NCBI RefSeq assembly: GCF_037543845.1
Contig: NZ_JBBIFX010000001.1
Coordinates: forward strand, 62,001-126,000
Length of the DNA stretch: 64,000 nt
DNA from: Gymnodinialimonas ulvae
Lineage (GTDB): Bacteria; Pseudomonadota; Alphaproteobacteria; Rhodobacterales; Rhodobacteraceae
Direction of reading: 5' to 3'
A program made the translations under genes and the position numbers. Below the pieces are notes generated by a model. That model was not told the DNA's origin. It searched no databases and worked only from the letters and a program-made list of their open reading frames with translations. Of the stretch, positions 33,371 through 41,963 are shown in pieces. Positions within the stretch are counted from its first letter, which is position 1. Each line of letters begins with the position of its first letter.

Positions 33371-35241
33371 CACATGCCCTGCCGCTGCTTAACGCGCTCG
33401 GCTTCCCATTCCGCGTGTTTTTCGCGGACGTTTGCGTTCTCTGAAACCTCTGCGGTTCCGACCTCCCACCAGGTGTGGCCCTCATTCGTCCAGCCTTCGT
33501 ACGCATCGACCTTCATGACGATCACACTTGTCTTGTCGGAGGCCTTTGCGCGTTTGAATGCCTCGCCCAATTCCGTGGGATTTGCTACCGTAACGGCATC
33601 CGCGCCCATCGACCGCGCATGGGCTTCGAAATCGACGGCAAAGGGGTCTGGTACGGTTGGGCAGTCCTTTATCAGGTTGTTGAAACTCTCGTTGCCGGTG
33701 TTGTTTTGCAGCTTGTTGATCACCGCAAAGCCGCCATTGTCGAGCACAAGGATGATCAGTTTCTTCTGGGTCAGGACACTTGAATAGATGTCTGAATTCA
33801 TCAATAGATAACTACCGTCTCCGGCAAAAACGATTGTATCGGCTGTGGACTCACGTTCGGTTTGTGCAATGCGTGCACCCCAGCCTCCGGCGATTTCATA
33901 CCCCATGCAGCTGAATCCGAACTCTACGTCGACCGTGCCGATGTCGCGCGTGCGCCAATTGGCCGTGACTTCCGCGGGCAAGCCTCCGGCGGCCGTCACA
34001 ATCCGGTCGCGCGTGTCGCAAAGGTCGTTCACAACGCCGATGGCCTGAGCGTATGAATTCGGTCTGTTGCCATGGGCGACGTTATCGGCAACGTAGCTGT
34101 CCCATGTCGCCCGCTCGGCCTTTGCATGTTCGGTCCAAGCGATCGGTGCGCGATACTCGTCCAGCGCCTGACTAAGGGCGCGAAGGCTCTCCCGCGCATC
34201 CCCGATCACGGGTCGCGACAAATGTTTCGTCGCATCGTGGCGGCCAACGTTCATCCCGATGATCTGCGCGTCCTTGGCGAAGGCGGTCCAAGAGCCGGTT
34301 GTGAAATCCTGCAACCGTGTGCCAACCGCCAGGATTACGTCGGCCTCTGCGGCGATCGTGTTGGCCGAGTTCGATCCGGTCACGCCCACCGGCCCGATGT
34401 TCAGCGCGTGTTCGGCCACCATGTTCGCGCGCCCTGCGATGGTTTCCACAACCGGGATCGCATGCGTCTCGGCAAATGTCGTCAACGCGGCCACCGCGCC
34501 CGAATACTGGACGCCGCCGCCCGCGATAATCATCGGACGTTTTGCCTGTGCCAGAAGGGCCATGGCCTCTGCGATCTCTGCTGCATCCGCGGCCTGCCGC
34601 CGAATGCGGTGCACGCGCCGGTCGAAAAACGACACTGGATAATCGTACGACCACCCCTGCAAATCTTGCGGCAAGCCAAGGAAGGCAGGGCCGCAATCCG
34701 CCGGATCGAGCATTGTGTTGAGCGCGGCCGGAAGCGATTGGATCACCTGCGCGGGATGTGTGATGCGATCCCAATAACGCGTCACGGCCTTGAATGCATC
34801 GTTCAGGCCAAGCGTTGGATTGCCGAAATGCTCCAACTGCTGCAACACCGGATCCGGCAAGCGGGTCAGAAACGTATCCCCGCACAACATCAAAATCGGC
34901 AAACGGTTGGCATGGGCGAGCGCCGACGCTGTCAGAAGGTTCGCGGTGCCTGGCCCCGCAGACGCGGTGCAAAACATGAATCGCTTGCGCAGGTGATATT
35001 TCGCATAGGCCGCCGCCGCGAAGCCCATGCTTTGTTCGTTTTGGCCACGATAAAGCGGCATTTCATCTTGAACCGGAAACAGGGCCTCGCCGAGGCAGGG
35101 CACATTGCCATGGCCAAATATCCCGAAACCACCGCCGCAAATCCGCGTCTCGACACCGTCAATCTCGATGAACTGGTTCATCAGATAGCGTACGATGGCT
35201 TGGGCAACGGTCAACCGAATGGTCTGGCCTTGAGCGGTCAT
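33370..35241 (-). CDS. iolD: 3D-(3,5/4)-trihydroxycyclohexane-1,2-dione hydrolase
   Basis: A 623-aa thiamine diphosphate enzyme that opens the inositol ring (EC 3.7.1.22). The N-terminal PYR domain has the activating Glu in the NEQSMGFAAAAYAK segment, a central NAD-like domain holds MIIAGGGVQYSGAV, and the C-terminal PP domain has the ThDP/Mg motif FAGDGSYLLMNSDIYSS followed by LDNGGFAVINKLQNN. The start at 35241 has GGGGAGAG just upstream; the frame extends to 35328, but that would run over the operator region. It heads the minus-strand iol operon and faces the dehydrogenase gene at 35361. Confidence 0.94.
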   Translation of the reverse strand: MTAQGQTIRLTVAQAIVRYLMNQFIEIDGVETRICGGGFGIFGHGNVPCLGEALFPVQDEMPLYRGQNEQSMGFAAAAYAKYHLRKRFMFCTASAGPGTANLLTASALAHANRLPILMLCGDTFLTRLPDPVLQQLEHFGNPTLGLNDAFKAVTRYWDRITHPAQVIQSLPAALNTMLDPADCGPAFLGLPQDLQGWSYDYPVSFFDRRVHRIRRQAADAAEIAEAMALLAQAKRPMIIAGGGVQYSGAVAALTTFAETHAIPVVETIAGRANMVAEHALNIGPVGVTGSNSANTIAAEADVILAVGTRLQDFTTGSWTAFAKDAQIIGMNVGRHDATKHLSRPVIGDARESLRALSQALDEYRAPIAWTEHAKAERATWDSYVADNVAHGNRPNSYAQAIGVVNDLCDTRDRIVTAAGGLPAEVTANWRTRDIGTVDVEFGFSCMGYEIAGGWGARIAQTERESTADTIVFAGDGSYLLMNSDIYSSVLTQKKLIILVLDNGGFAVINKLQNNTGNESFNNLIKDCPTVPDPFAVDFEAHARSMGADAVTVANPTELGEAFKRAKASDKTSVIVMKVDAYEGWTNEGHTWWEVGTAEVSENANVREKHAEWEAERVKQRQGM

Positions 35242-35322
35242 GATCTCTCCCCATGTCCAGGCGCTGCCGGCTTTGGTCCGGTCGATGGCTATTGCGCCGC
35301 TTAGGCCATCAGGATACGTGTT

Positions 35323-35338
35323 TTGCAACCGGTTGCAA
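35323..35338. promoter_or_regulatory. LacI-type operator between divergent iol units
   Basis: TTGCAACCGGTTGCAA is a perfect 16-bp palindrome with the central CG typical of LacI/GalR operators. It lies between iolD and the plus-strand dehydrogenase at 35361, so it can act on both. An identical copy sits at 39681 in front of the LacI gene and the sugar importer. Confidence 0.85.
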
Positions 35339-35360
35339 CTAGGATCAGCGAGAGGGCAAC

Positions 35361-36464
35361 ATGGCGGAGATCGGGATCGGCCTGATCGGCGGTGGCTACA
35401 TGGGCAAGGCCCACGCTGTGGCTATGGCCTCGGTCGGGGCGGTGTTCAACACAGGCCTGCGCCCTCGGCTTGAGATGATTGCGGCGGCGTCCGACCAATC
35501 GGCAGAACGCCACCGCGCGGCTTACGGCTTTGCGCGCGCGACGGGCGATTGGCGCAAACTGCTGGCCGATCCGGCCGTTGAAGCCATTGTGATCGCGTCC
35601 CCGCAGACGACGCATCGCGCCATTGCCGAGGCGGCCTTTGCGGCTGGGAAGCCGGTTTTTTGTGAGAAGCCACTGGGGGCATCAATCGAAGACGCGCGCG
35701 CGATGGTTGCGGCGGCAGAGGCCAGCGGGTTGGTGAACATGATCGGGTTCAACTACGTCCGCACGCCTGCGACGCAGTTTGTGCGACAGCTGCTGGCGGA
35801 GGGTGCCATTGGCGATGTGACGTGGTTTCGCGGCGAGCATACCGAAGACTTTCTGGCTGATCCGAACTTGCCCGTGACTTGGCGCACGCAGGGGCGGGCG
35901 AATGGCTGCATGGGTGATCTTGCGCCGCACATGATCAATTGCGCGTTGGCTTTGGTGGGCCCGATTGCGGAGGTTTCAGCCCGGATCGAGACAGTCCATG
36001 GCCAGCGCTCGGGCGGCGAGGTCGACAATGATGACCATGCTCAGCTGATGGTTGAGTTTGCGGGCGGGGCCATGGGGCACCTCTATTTCAGCCGCGTGGC
36101 GACTGGGCGAAAAATGGGCTATGCCTATGAAATACACGGCACAAAGGGATCCATCCGGTTCGATCAGGAGGATCAGAATGCGGTCCATCTCTATTGCGCG
36201 GAAGGGCCTGAAGCGACGCGGGGGTTCGTGAAAATCCTGACCGGGCCGGAGCATCCGGATTACCTGCCGTTTTGTCAGGGTCCGGGGCATGGCACGGGGT
36301 ATCAGGATCAGATCATCATCGAGGCGCGCGACTTTCTTCAGGCCATCGAAAATGGGGAGGCCGTATGGCCGACGTTCAGAGATGGGCTGGATGTGGCTTG
36401 CGTCATCGACACCGCCTTCATCGCTGCCGAAACTGGTGGCTGGGTCTCTATCCCTCAGAATTGA
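35361..36464 (+). CDS. Gfo/Idh/MocA-family dehydrogenase
   Basis: A 367-aa NAD(P)-dependent oxidoreductase. It has the Rossmann motif GIGLIGGGYMGKAHAVAM, the FCEKPLG motif with the family Lys, MIGFNYVRTPA, and the active-site GCMGDLAPHMINCALALVG with Asp and His. It is clearly different from IolG at 29709. It is the first plus-strand gene after the LacI operator and precedes the IolE/MocC-like gene by 11 bases. It is probably an inositol isomer (scyllo-, chiro- or methylated inositol) dehydrogenase; substrate unproven. Confidence 0.88.
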   Translation: MAEIGIGLIGGGYMGKAHAVAMASVGAVFNTGLRPRLEMIAAASDQSAERHRAAYGFARATGDWRKLLADPAVEAIVIASPQTTHRAIAEAAFAAGKPVFCEKPLGASIEDARAMVAAAEASGLVNMIGFNYVRTPATQFVRQLLAEGAIGDVTWFRGEHTEDFLADPNLPVTWRTQGRANGCMGDLAPHMINCALALVGPIAEVSARIETVHGQRSGGEVDNDDHAQLMVEFAGGAMGHLYFSRVATGRKMGYAYEIHGTKGSIRFDQEDQNAVHLYCAEGPEATRGFVKILTGPEHPDYLPFCQGPGHGTGYQDQIIIEARDFLQAIENGEAVWPTFRDGLDVACVIDTAFIAAETGGWVSIPQN

Positions 36465-36475
36465 AGAGGAAAATC

Positions 36476-37366
36476 ATGACTATCCGTATCGGAAATGCAC
36501 CCTGTTCCTGGGGTGTGGAATTCGCGGGCGATCCGCGCAATCCGGCCTGGCGCAGCGTTTTGAAAGACTGCGCTGCGGCGGGGTATACGGGGATCGAGCT
36601 GGGGCCGGTGGGCTTCATGCCGGAAGATCCGGTGGAACTGGGCGAGGCGTTGGCTGAGCATGAGTTGCACCTGATCGGCGGAGTTGTGTTTCGCCCGTTC
36701 CACGACCCTGAGGCTTGGGACGATGTCCTCGACGGTGCCGTGCGGACCTGCAAGGCTTTGGTCGCACATGGCGCGCAACACTTGGTATTGATCGACTCCA
36801 TTTCACCACGCCGTGCCCCCACAGCGGGCCGCGCGGACGCCGCCGAGCAAATGCGCGCCTCCGAATGGACGGCGTATCGCGACCGGATCGCGCAGATCGC
36901 GCGAATGGGGTCGGAAGAATATGGCCTGACCGTGGGCATTCATGCCCATGCGGCCGGGTTCCTGGATTTCGAGCCCGAGCTTGACCGCCTTCTATCAGAA
37001 GTTTCCGAAGATATTCTTAAGATCTGCTTTGACACCGGGCACCATTCCTATGCCGGATTTGATCCCGTGGCCTTCATGGCGCGCAACATGGATCGGATTT
37101 CCTACATGCATTTCAAAGACATTGATCCCGTCGTTAAAGCGGATGTCATCGCAAAAGGGACAGGGTTCTATGAGGCCTGTGGCCAGGGGATTTTCTGCAA
37201 TCTTGGTCAAGGGGACGTGCGGTTCGAGGCCGTGCGCAAGGTTTTGCTGGATCACGGGTTCGAAGGCTGGTGCACGGTGGAGCAGGATTGCGACCCGACG
37301 CTTGACGTGCGGCCCGTGGACGATGCGGTGGCGAACCGCAAATATTTGGAAAATATTGGCTTTTAA
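36476..37366 (+). CDS. IolE/MocC-like TIM-barrel protein (probable inosose dehydratase)
   Basis: A 296-aa AP-endonuclease-2/xylose-isomerase-like TIM barrel. The start TIRIGNAPCSWGVEF and the IELGPVGFMPED and LVLIDSISPRRAP segments resemble MocC of rhizopine catabolism and more distantly IolE. Metal ligands are likely in GIHAHAAGFLD, CFDTGHHSYAG, MHFKDID and VEQDCDP. In a locus that has iolD, C, B, J and G, the missing step is 2-keto-inositol dehydratase, so this is the best candidate. ATG 36476 follows GAGGAAAA; the frame to 36272 overlaps the upstream gene and is rejected. Confidence 0.78.
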   Translation: MTIRIGNAPCSWGVEFAGDPRNPAWRSVLKDCAAAGYTGIELGPVGFMPEDPVELGEALAEHELHLIGGVVFRPFHDPEAWDDVLDGAVRTCKALVAHGAQHLVLIDSISPRRAPTAGRADAAEQMRASEWTAYRDRIAQIARMGSEEYGLTVGIHAHAAGFLDFEPELDRLLSEVSEDILKICFDTGHHSYAGFDPVAFMARNMDRISYMHFKDIDPVVKADVIAKGTGFYEACGQGIFCNLGQGDVRFEAVRKVLLDHGFEGWCTVEQDCDPTLDVRPVDDAVANRKYLENIGF

Positions 37367-37384
37367 GGGAGGGAGGTGCGGGCC

Positions 37385-38527
37385 ATGGCAATGTTGAATT
37401 GGGGTATGATCGGGGGCGGTGAGGGCTCTCAAATCGGGCCGGCGCATCGGTTGGGAGCGCAGGCGGATGGCAATTTTGTGTTGTCTGCCGGGGCTTTGGA
37501 TCACGACGCCGTGGCGGGCAGGACCTATGCACAGCGACTTGGGGTCGCCGCGGACCGGGCCTATGGCGATTGGCGCGAGATGTTGGCGGGCGAAAAGGAC
37601 CGTGAGGATCGGGTGGATTTGGTGACGGTAGCCACGCCGAATGCCACGCACTTCGAGATCGCCAAGGCATTTTTAGAAAGCGGTTTCAATGTCTTATGTG
37701 AAAAGCCAATGACGATGAGCGTGGAAGAAGGCGAGGAGATCGTGAAGATCGCGGAGGCGTCTGGCAAGATCTGCGCGGTCAATTATTGCTACTCGGCCTA
37801 TCCGATGGTGCGGGAGATGAAGCACCTCGTAAGTAACGGGCATATCGGGAAAATCCGGCTTGTGGTGACGAATTTCTCGCATGGCCACCATGGTGATGCG
37901 GGGGACGCGGACAATCCACGGGTGCGCTGGCGCTATGATCCGGCGATGGCAGGGGTCTCCGGGCAGTTCGCGGATTGCGGCATTCATGCACTTCATATGG
38001 CCAGTTTCATCTCCGGTCAGGAGGTCACGGAATTGAGCGCGGATTTCGCCTCGACCATCGACAGCCGGGCTCTCGAAGACGATGCGATGGTGAACTTTCG
38101 CATGGACGGTGGCGCGGTCGGGCGGCTTTGGACAAGCTCTGTCGCGATCGGTCGGCAGCATGGGTTCGACATCCAAGTATTTGGAGAAACGGGAGGATTC
38201 CGCTGGGCCAGTGAGCAGCCGAACCAGGTGTATTACACGCCTGTGGGCGGGCGGACGCAGATCATGGAGAAGGGCGAAGCGGGCTTGAGCGATGAGGCGC
38301 AGCGGTTGAGCCGGGTGGCGATTGCGCATCCCGAAGGCTTCCCGCTGGCGGTGGCGAATATCTACGTCGACCTCGCCGCCGCGATCCGCAATGAGTCCAG
38401 TGGTCATTACCCAACAGCATTGGATGGATTGCGGTCGATGGCGGCGGTTTACGCGGCGGTGGCCTCGGCCGGGGAGCGTGGAAAATGGGTCGATGCCCGG
38501 CCGCCGATGCTCCGCGTGCAGGGGTAA
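37385..38527 (+). CDS. Gfo/Idh/MocA-family dehydrogenase
   Basis: A 380-aa oxidoreductase, third of the family in this locus. It has the N-terminal LNWGMIGGGEGSQIGPAHR nucleotide motif, VLCEKPMTM with the family Lys, and NYCYSAYPMVREMK. The active-site stretch GVSGQFADCGIHALHMASFI lies in the C-terminal domain. It belongs to the longer MocA-like subgroup often found with sugar-alcohol and inositol catabolism. A GGGAGGGAGG ribosome site sits about 8 bases before ATG 37385. It ends the plus-strand unit, facing the lacI gene. Confidence 0.87.
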   Translation: MAMLNWGMIGGGEGSQIGPAHRLGAQADGNFVLSAGALDHDAVAGRTYAQRLGVAADRAYGDWREMLAGEKDREDRVDLVTVATPNATHFEIAKAFLESGFNVLCEKPMTMSVEEGEEIVKIAEASGKICAVNYCYSAYPMVREMKHLVSNGHIGKIRLVVTNFSHGHHGDAGDADNPRVRWRYDPAMAGVSGQFADCGIHALHMASFISGQEVTELSADFASTIDSRALEDDAMVNFRMDGGAVGRLWTSSVAIGRQHGFDIQVFGETGGFRWASEQPNQVYYTPVGGRTQIMEKGEAGLSDEAQRLSRVAIAHPEGFPLAVANIYVDLAAAIRNESSGHYPTALDGLRSMAAVYAAVASAGERGKWVDARPPMLRVQG

Positions 38528-38608
38528 ATTTTCCTGTAGTTTTTCTGTAGTTTTTTTAGAGCTACCAAATCGCGCACGAATTCTGGTCCTTGCGTCAATT
38601 TTGGTGCG

Positions 38609-39610
38609 TCAGGGCACTGGGCGCAGGGTTCCGCGCTCGACCACGCGGCAAGGGAACAGCCGGGTTTCGGGGTGGCGCTTGGGATCTTCGACCGTGTCGA
38701 CCACCAGGTCGATTGAGGCGCCAATGATTTCGGCCACCGGTTGTCGGATGGTGGTCAGGTTGATGTTTTGCCAACCCGACATCTGCATGTCGTTCAGGCC
38801 GATGATGCCGATGTCTTCGGGGCAGCGCAGCCCGGCCTCCTGCACGGCGGAGAGCGCGCCGATGGACAGAACATCGTCGCCGCAGAAATACGCCTGAGCC
38901 GGGGCCTGCATCAGGCGTTTGGTCATCTCGACCCGGCCCGCGTCGAAGGAATAAGCGGAGGCGTAGCTGACGGAGACGTCGATGTCGGGATGTTCGCGCA
39001 TTGCGGCCATGAACCCGAGCGCGCGGTCCTGGGTTGAGGTGGCATTTTCGGGCCCGCCGAGAAAGGCCACGCGGCTGTAGCCGCGCGCGATCAGCGCCTC
39101 GCCGGCCATGCGCCCGCAGGCGACGTTGTCGATGCCCACGACATGGACCTGCGGCGCGGTGGTGAAGCGGCCGAAGGAGTTCACGACGGGAATGCCGGCG
39201 GCGCGATAGGCCTCGGCGAACGACGGCGGCAGGGTGGAGGAAGCGACGATGGCGCCGTCCACGGAATATTGCCGGAGCATACGGACGGAGGCGTCGGGGT
39301 CGGTTTCCTCGGTGGACAGGTTGACGAGGAGCGGGCGCAACCCGCGATCCTGCAAGCCACGGGTGAAGCGGTCGAAGACTTCGAGGAAAAGCGGGTTGTG
39401 GAAGTTGTTGGAGACCAGGCCGATGAGCTTGGTGCGCCCGGTCGTGAGGCTGGAGGCGAGCGCGTTGGGCGAATATCCGAGCGCATCGGCGGCACGTTCG
39501 ACCTTGGCGCGGGTCTTGGACGACACGGAGGCGCCTTCGGTGAAGGTGCGCGAGACGGCGGAGGTCGAAACCCCGGCTTTTTCGGCCACGTCCTTGAGGG
39601 TCACACCCAT
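38609..39610 (-). CDS. LacI-family regulator of the inositol locus
   Basis: A 333-aa LacI/GalR repressor. The N-terminal HTH is VTLKDVAEKAGVSTSAVSRTF, followed by the hinge helix region ALGYSPNALASSL; residues 65-333 form the periplasmic-binding-protein-like effector domain (KLIGLVSNNFHNPLFLEVFD). It diverges from the importer gene at 39771, and the palindrome at 39681-39696 lies between them, so it probably represses itself, the importer and, through the copy at 35323, both catabolic units. The effector may be an inositol derivative; inference from context. Confidence 0.9.
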   Translation of the reverse strand: MGVTLKDVAEKAGVSTSAVSRTFTEGASVSSKTRAKVERAADALGYSPNALASSLTTGRTKLIGLVSNNFHNPLFLEVFDRFTRGLQDRGLRPLLVNLSTEETDPDASVRMLRQYSVDGAIVASSTLPPSFAEAYRAAGIPVVNSFGRFTTAPQVHVVGIDNVACGRMAGEALIARGYSRVAFLGGPENATSTQDRALGFMAAMREHPDIDVSVSYASAYSFDAGRVEMTKRLMQAPAQAYFCGDDVLSIGALSAVQEAGLRCPEDIGIIGLNDMQMSGWQNINLTTIRQPVAEIIGASIDLVVDTVEDPKRHPETRLFPCRVVERGTLRPVP

Positions 39611-39680
39611 CCTATTGCTTTCATTTGCAAGGAATTGCAGCCCGTTAGGGCCGGTTTGCTAACGAGACGTAAATCGCATT

Positions 39681-39696
39681 TTGCAACCGGTTGCAA
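39681..39696. promoter_or_regulatory. LacI-type operator between lacI and the sugar importer
   Basis: Second perfect copy of TTGCAACCGGTTGCAA, also sharing the flanking bases TT on the left and C on the right with the site at 35323. Centred between divergent start codons at 39610 and 39771, it fits autoregulation plus control of the importer. Confidence 0.88.
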
Positions 39697-39770
39697 CGAA
39701 TCTGAATCGTCGCTACGTTTTTTCCAAGGTGGGCGCGAGCGACCCGCCCCATGAATATTGGGAGGACATC

Positions 39771-40721
39771 ATGAATAGATTTCTGAAGACGGTTGCCGCA
39801 GCCGCGTTGGTTGCCGCCACGCCGTTCGCAGCCATTGCCGACGGCCATCAGGGCGGCGAGCGTTACATTCTGGTCAGCCACGCGCCCGATAGCGACAGCT
39901 GGTGGAACACGATCCGCAACGCGTTGAGCCTTGCGGGCGAGCAGATGGGTGTCGAGGTCGAGTACCGCAACCCGCCGACCGGCGACATCGCCGATATGGC
40001 GCGCATCATCGAGCAGGCCGCAGCAAGTGGGCCGGACGGCATCATCACGACACTGGCCGATCCGACGGTTTTGAGCGACTCGATCTCTGCGGCCGTGGAT
40101 GCGGGCATCGACGTGATCATCATGAACTCCGGCACGCCCGAGCAGGCCGCCGAAGTGGGCGCGTTGATGTATGTCGGCCAGCCGGAATACGACGCGGGCC
40201 TGGCCGCCGGTCAGCGCGCGGCGCGTGATGGCGTCACGAGCTTTCTTTGCGTGAACCACGTGATCTCGAACCCGGTTGTGGCCGAGCGGTGCCAGGGCTT
40301 TGCCGATGGGCTTGGCGTCGAGCTGGGCGAGAGCATGATCGACGCGGGCCAGGACCCGGCGGAGATCCAGAACCGGGTCATGGCGTATCTAAACGCGAAC
40401 CCCGAAACCGACGGTATCCTGACGCTGGGGCCGACCAGTGCGGATCCGACGATCCTGGCGCTGGAAGAGATGGGGCTTGCGGGCGACATCTATTTCGGGA
40501 CTTTCGATCTGGGCGAGAACATCGTGCAGGGCATCCGCGACGGTGTGATCGAATGGGGCATCGACCAACAGCCGTTCTTACAGGCGTATCTGCCGGTTGT
40601 CGTTCTGACCAATTATCACCGTTACGGCGTGCTGCCGGGCAACAACATCAACTCCGGCCCCGGTTTCATCACCGCCGATGGGCTTGAGATGGTCGAAGCC
40701 CTGGCGGGCGAATTCCGCTAA
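39771..40721 (+). CDS. CUT2 sugar ABC transporter, periplasmic binding protein
   Basis: A 316-aa periplasmic binding protein with a signal peptide (MNRFLKTVAAAALVAATPF, cleavage probably after IAD or near it) and the mature start ERYILVSHAPDSDSWWN. The ribose-binding-protein fold shows the DGIITTLADPTVLSDSI block and the NPETDGILTLGP hinge. GGGAGG precedes ATG 39771. The substrate is likely an inositol or related cyclitol, judged from the locus and the shared operator. A hairpin terminator follows, which would keep the permease level below that of the binding protein. Confidence 0.88.
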   Translation: MNRFLKTVAAAALVAATPFAAIADGHQGGERYILVSHAPDSDSWWNTIRNALSLAGEQMGVEVEYRNPPTGDIADMARIIEQAAASGPDGIITTLADPTVLSDSISAAVDAGIDVIIMNSGTPEQAAEVGALMYVGQPEYDAGLAAGQRAARDGVTSFLCVNHVISNPVVAERCQGFADGLGVELGESMIDAGQDPAEIQNRVMAYLNANPETDGILTLGPTSADPTILALEEMGLAGDIYFGTFDLGENIVQGIRDGVIEWGIDQQPFLQAYLPVVVLTNYHRYGVLPGNNINSGPGFITADGLEMVEALAGEFR

Positions 40722-40752
40722 GGCGCGGCTGACCTGAGCTCACGGGCAAACG

Positions 40753-40785
40753 GGGCAGGCGGCGGCGACGCGGCCTGCCCTTTTT
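40753..40785 (+). terminator. Intercistronic terminator/attenuator after the binding-protein gene
   Basis: GC-rich arms 40753-40760 and 40773-40780 (8 bp) around a 12-base loop, followed by TTTTT. It lies between the binding-protein and permease genes of one transporter, so partial read-through is expected. Confidence 0.75.
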
Positions 40786-40836
40786 CAATCCGGCGACATC
40801 TTTTTCGACACGCATGACGACATGGAGAGACGGGAC

Positions 40837-41961
40837 ATGGCTGAGGCAGAGGGTGCCGCGGGGGGCACGGACGAACGGGTCAAGGAAATCGGAGGGCTGC
40901 GGTCATGGTTGATCCGGCCCGAATTGGGCGGGATCGTGGGCACCATCGCGGTGTTCGTATTTTTCGGAATTCTCGCGGGCGACAGCGGCATGTTCAACGC
41001 GCAGGGCATCATGAACTGGTCGGTCGTATCGGCGCAATTCATGATCATCGCGGTGGGCGCGTGTATGTTGATGGTGGCCGGTGAATTCGATCTTTCGGTG
41101 GGCTCGATGATCGGGTTCGCGGGCATTTCGATTGCGATGTTCGGCGTGGTCTGGGGCTTTCCGATGTGGATGGCGATCCTGATCACGTTTGCGATCTGCA
41201 TCTCGATCGGGGCGCTGAATGGCTTGATCGTGGTGCGCACGGGATTGCCGAGTTTCATCGTGACGCTGGCGTTTTTGTTCATCTTGCGCGGCTTCACGAT
41301 CTTCATCCCGCAGACGGTGGAAAGCCGGACGATCATCGGCGGCATCGAGGAGGCGGCGGAGGGGGATTGGCTGGCGTCGATCTTTGCCACGGACATCATG
41401 GGATGGCTGTTCGTGTGGCTGGCCGACATCGGCTGGGTCGACACGTTCACGCGCGGCAACCGCGAGGGCGAGCCGGTCATCAGCGGCATCCCGATGCTGA
41501 TCATCTGGGCGTTGGTGCTGGTGGTGATCGGGCATCTGATCCTGACGCGGACGCGGTTCGGCAACTGGATCTTCGCGGCCGGCGGTGACGCGCAGGCGGC
41601 GCGTTATGTGGGCGTGCCGGTGGACCGGGTGAAGATCTGCATGTTCATGACGACGGCGTTTTGTTCGACGGTTTTCGCATGCTGCCAGGTGTTCGAGTTC
41701 GGCTCGGCGGCGGCGGACCGGGGCATCCTTAAGGAATTCGAGGCGATCATCGCGGTGGTCATCGGCGGCGCGCTTCTGACGGGGGGCTACGGCTCGGTCG
41801 TGGGGGCGGCGCTGGGGGCGTTGATCTTCGGCGTGGTGCAGCAGGGGCTGTTCTTCGCGGATGTGGAATCGAGCCTGTTCCGGGTGTTTCTGGGCGTGAT
41901 CTTGTTGTTCGCGGTGATCCTGAACACCTACATCCGCCGCATCATCACGGGGGAGCGTTAA
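40837..41961 (+). CDS. CUT2 sugar ABC transporter, permease
   Basis: A 374-aa BPD_transp_2 permease, longer than usual because of an insertion of about 60 residues between membrane spans (around residues 165-225, ESRTIIGGIEEAAEGDW onward). The family signature MLMVAGEFDLSVGSMIGFAG and the loop AAGGDAQAARYVGVPVDRVK are intact, with about ten membrane spans. ATG 40837 has GGAGAG about 8 bases upstream. Only one permease gene is present, so a homodimer is likely. The ATPase gene follows after two bases. Confidence 0.88.
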   Translation: MAEAEGAAGGTDERVKEIGGLRSWLIRPELGGIVGTIAVFVFFGILAGDSGMFNAQGIMNWSVVSAQFMIIAVGACMLMVAGEFDLSVGSMIGFAGISIAMFGVVWGFPMWMAILITFAICISIGALNGLIVVRTGLPSFIVTLAFLFILRGFTIFIPQTVESRTIIGGIEEAAEGDWLASIFATDIMGWLFVWLADIGWVDTFTRGNREGEPVISGIPMLIIWALVLVVIGHLILTRTRFGNWIFAAGGDAQAARYVGVPVDRVKICMFMTTAFCSTVFACCQVFEFGSAAADRGILKEFEAIIAVVIGGALLTGGYGSVVGAALGALIFGVVQQGLFFADVESSLFRVFLGVILLFAVILNTYIRRIITGER

Positions 41962-41963
41962 CC

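Noticed and set aside
38528..38608. AT-rich stretch with two TGTAGTTTTT repeats between convergent genes
   Set aside because: Could be a terminator region, but stems are at most 4 bp; too weak to call.
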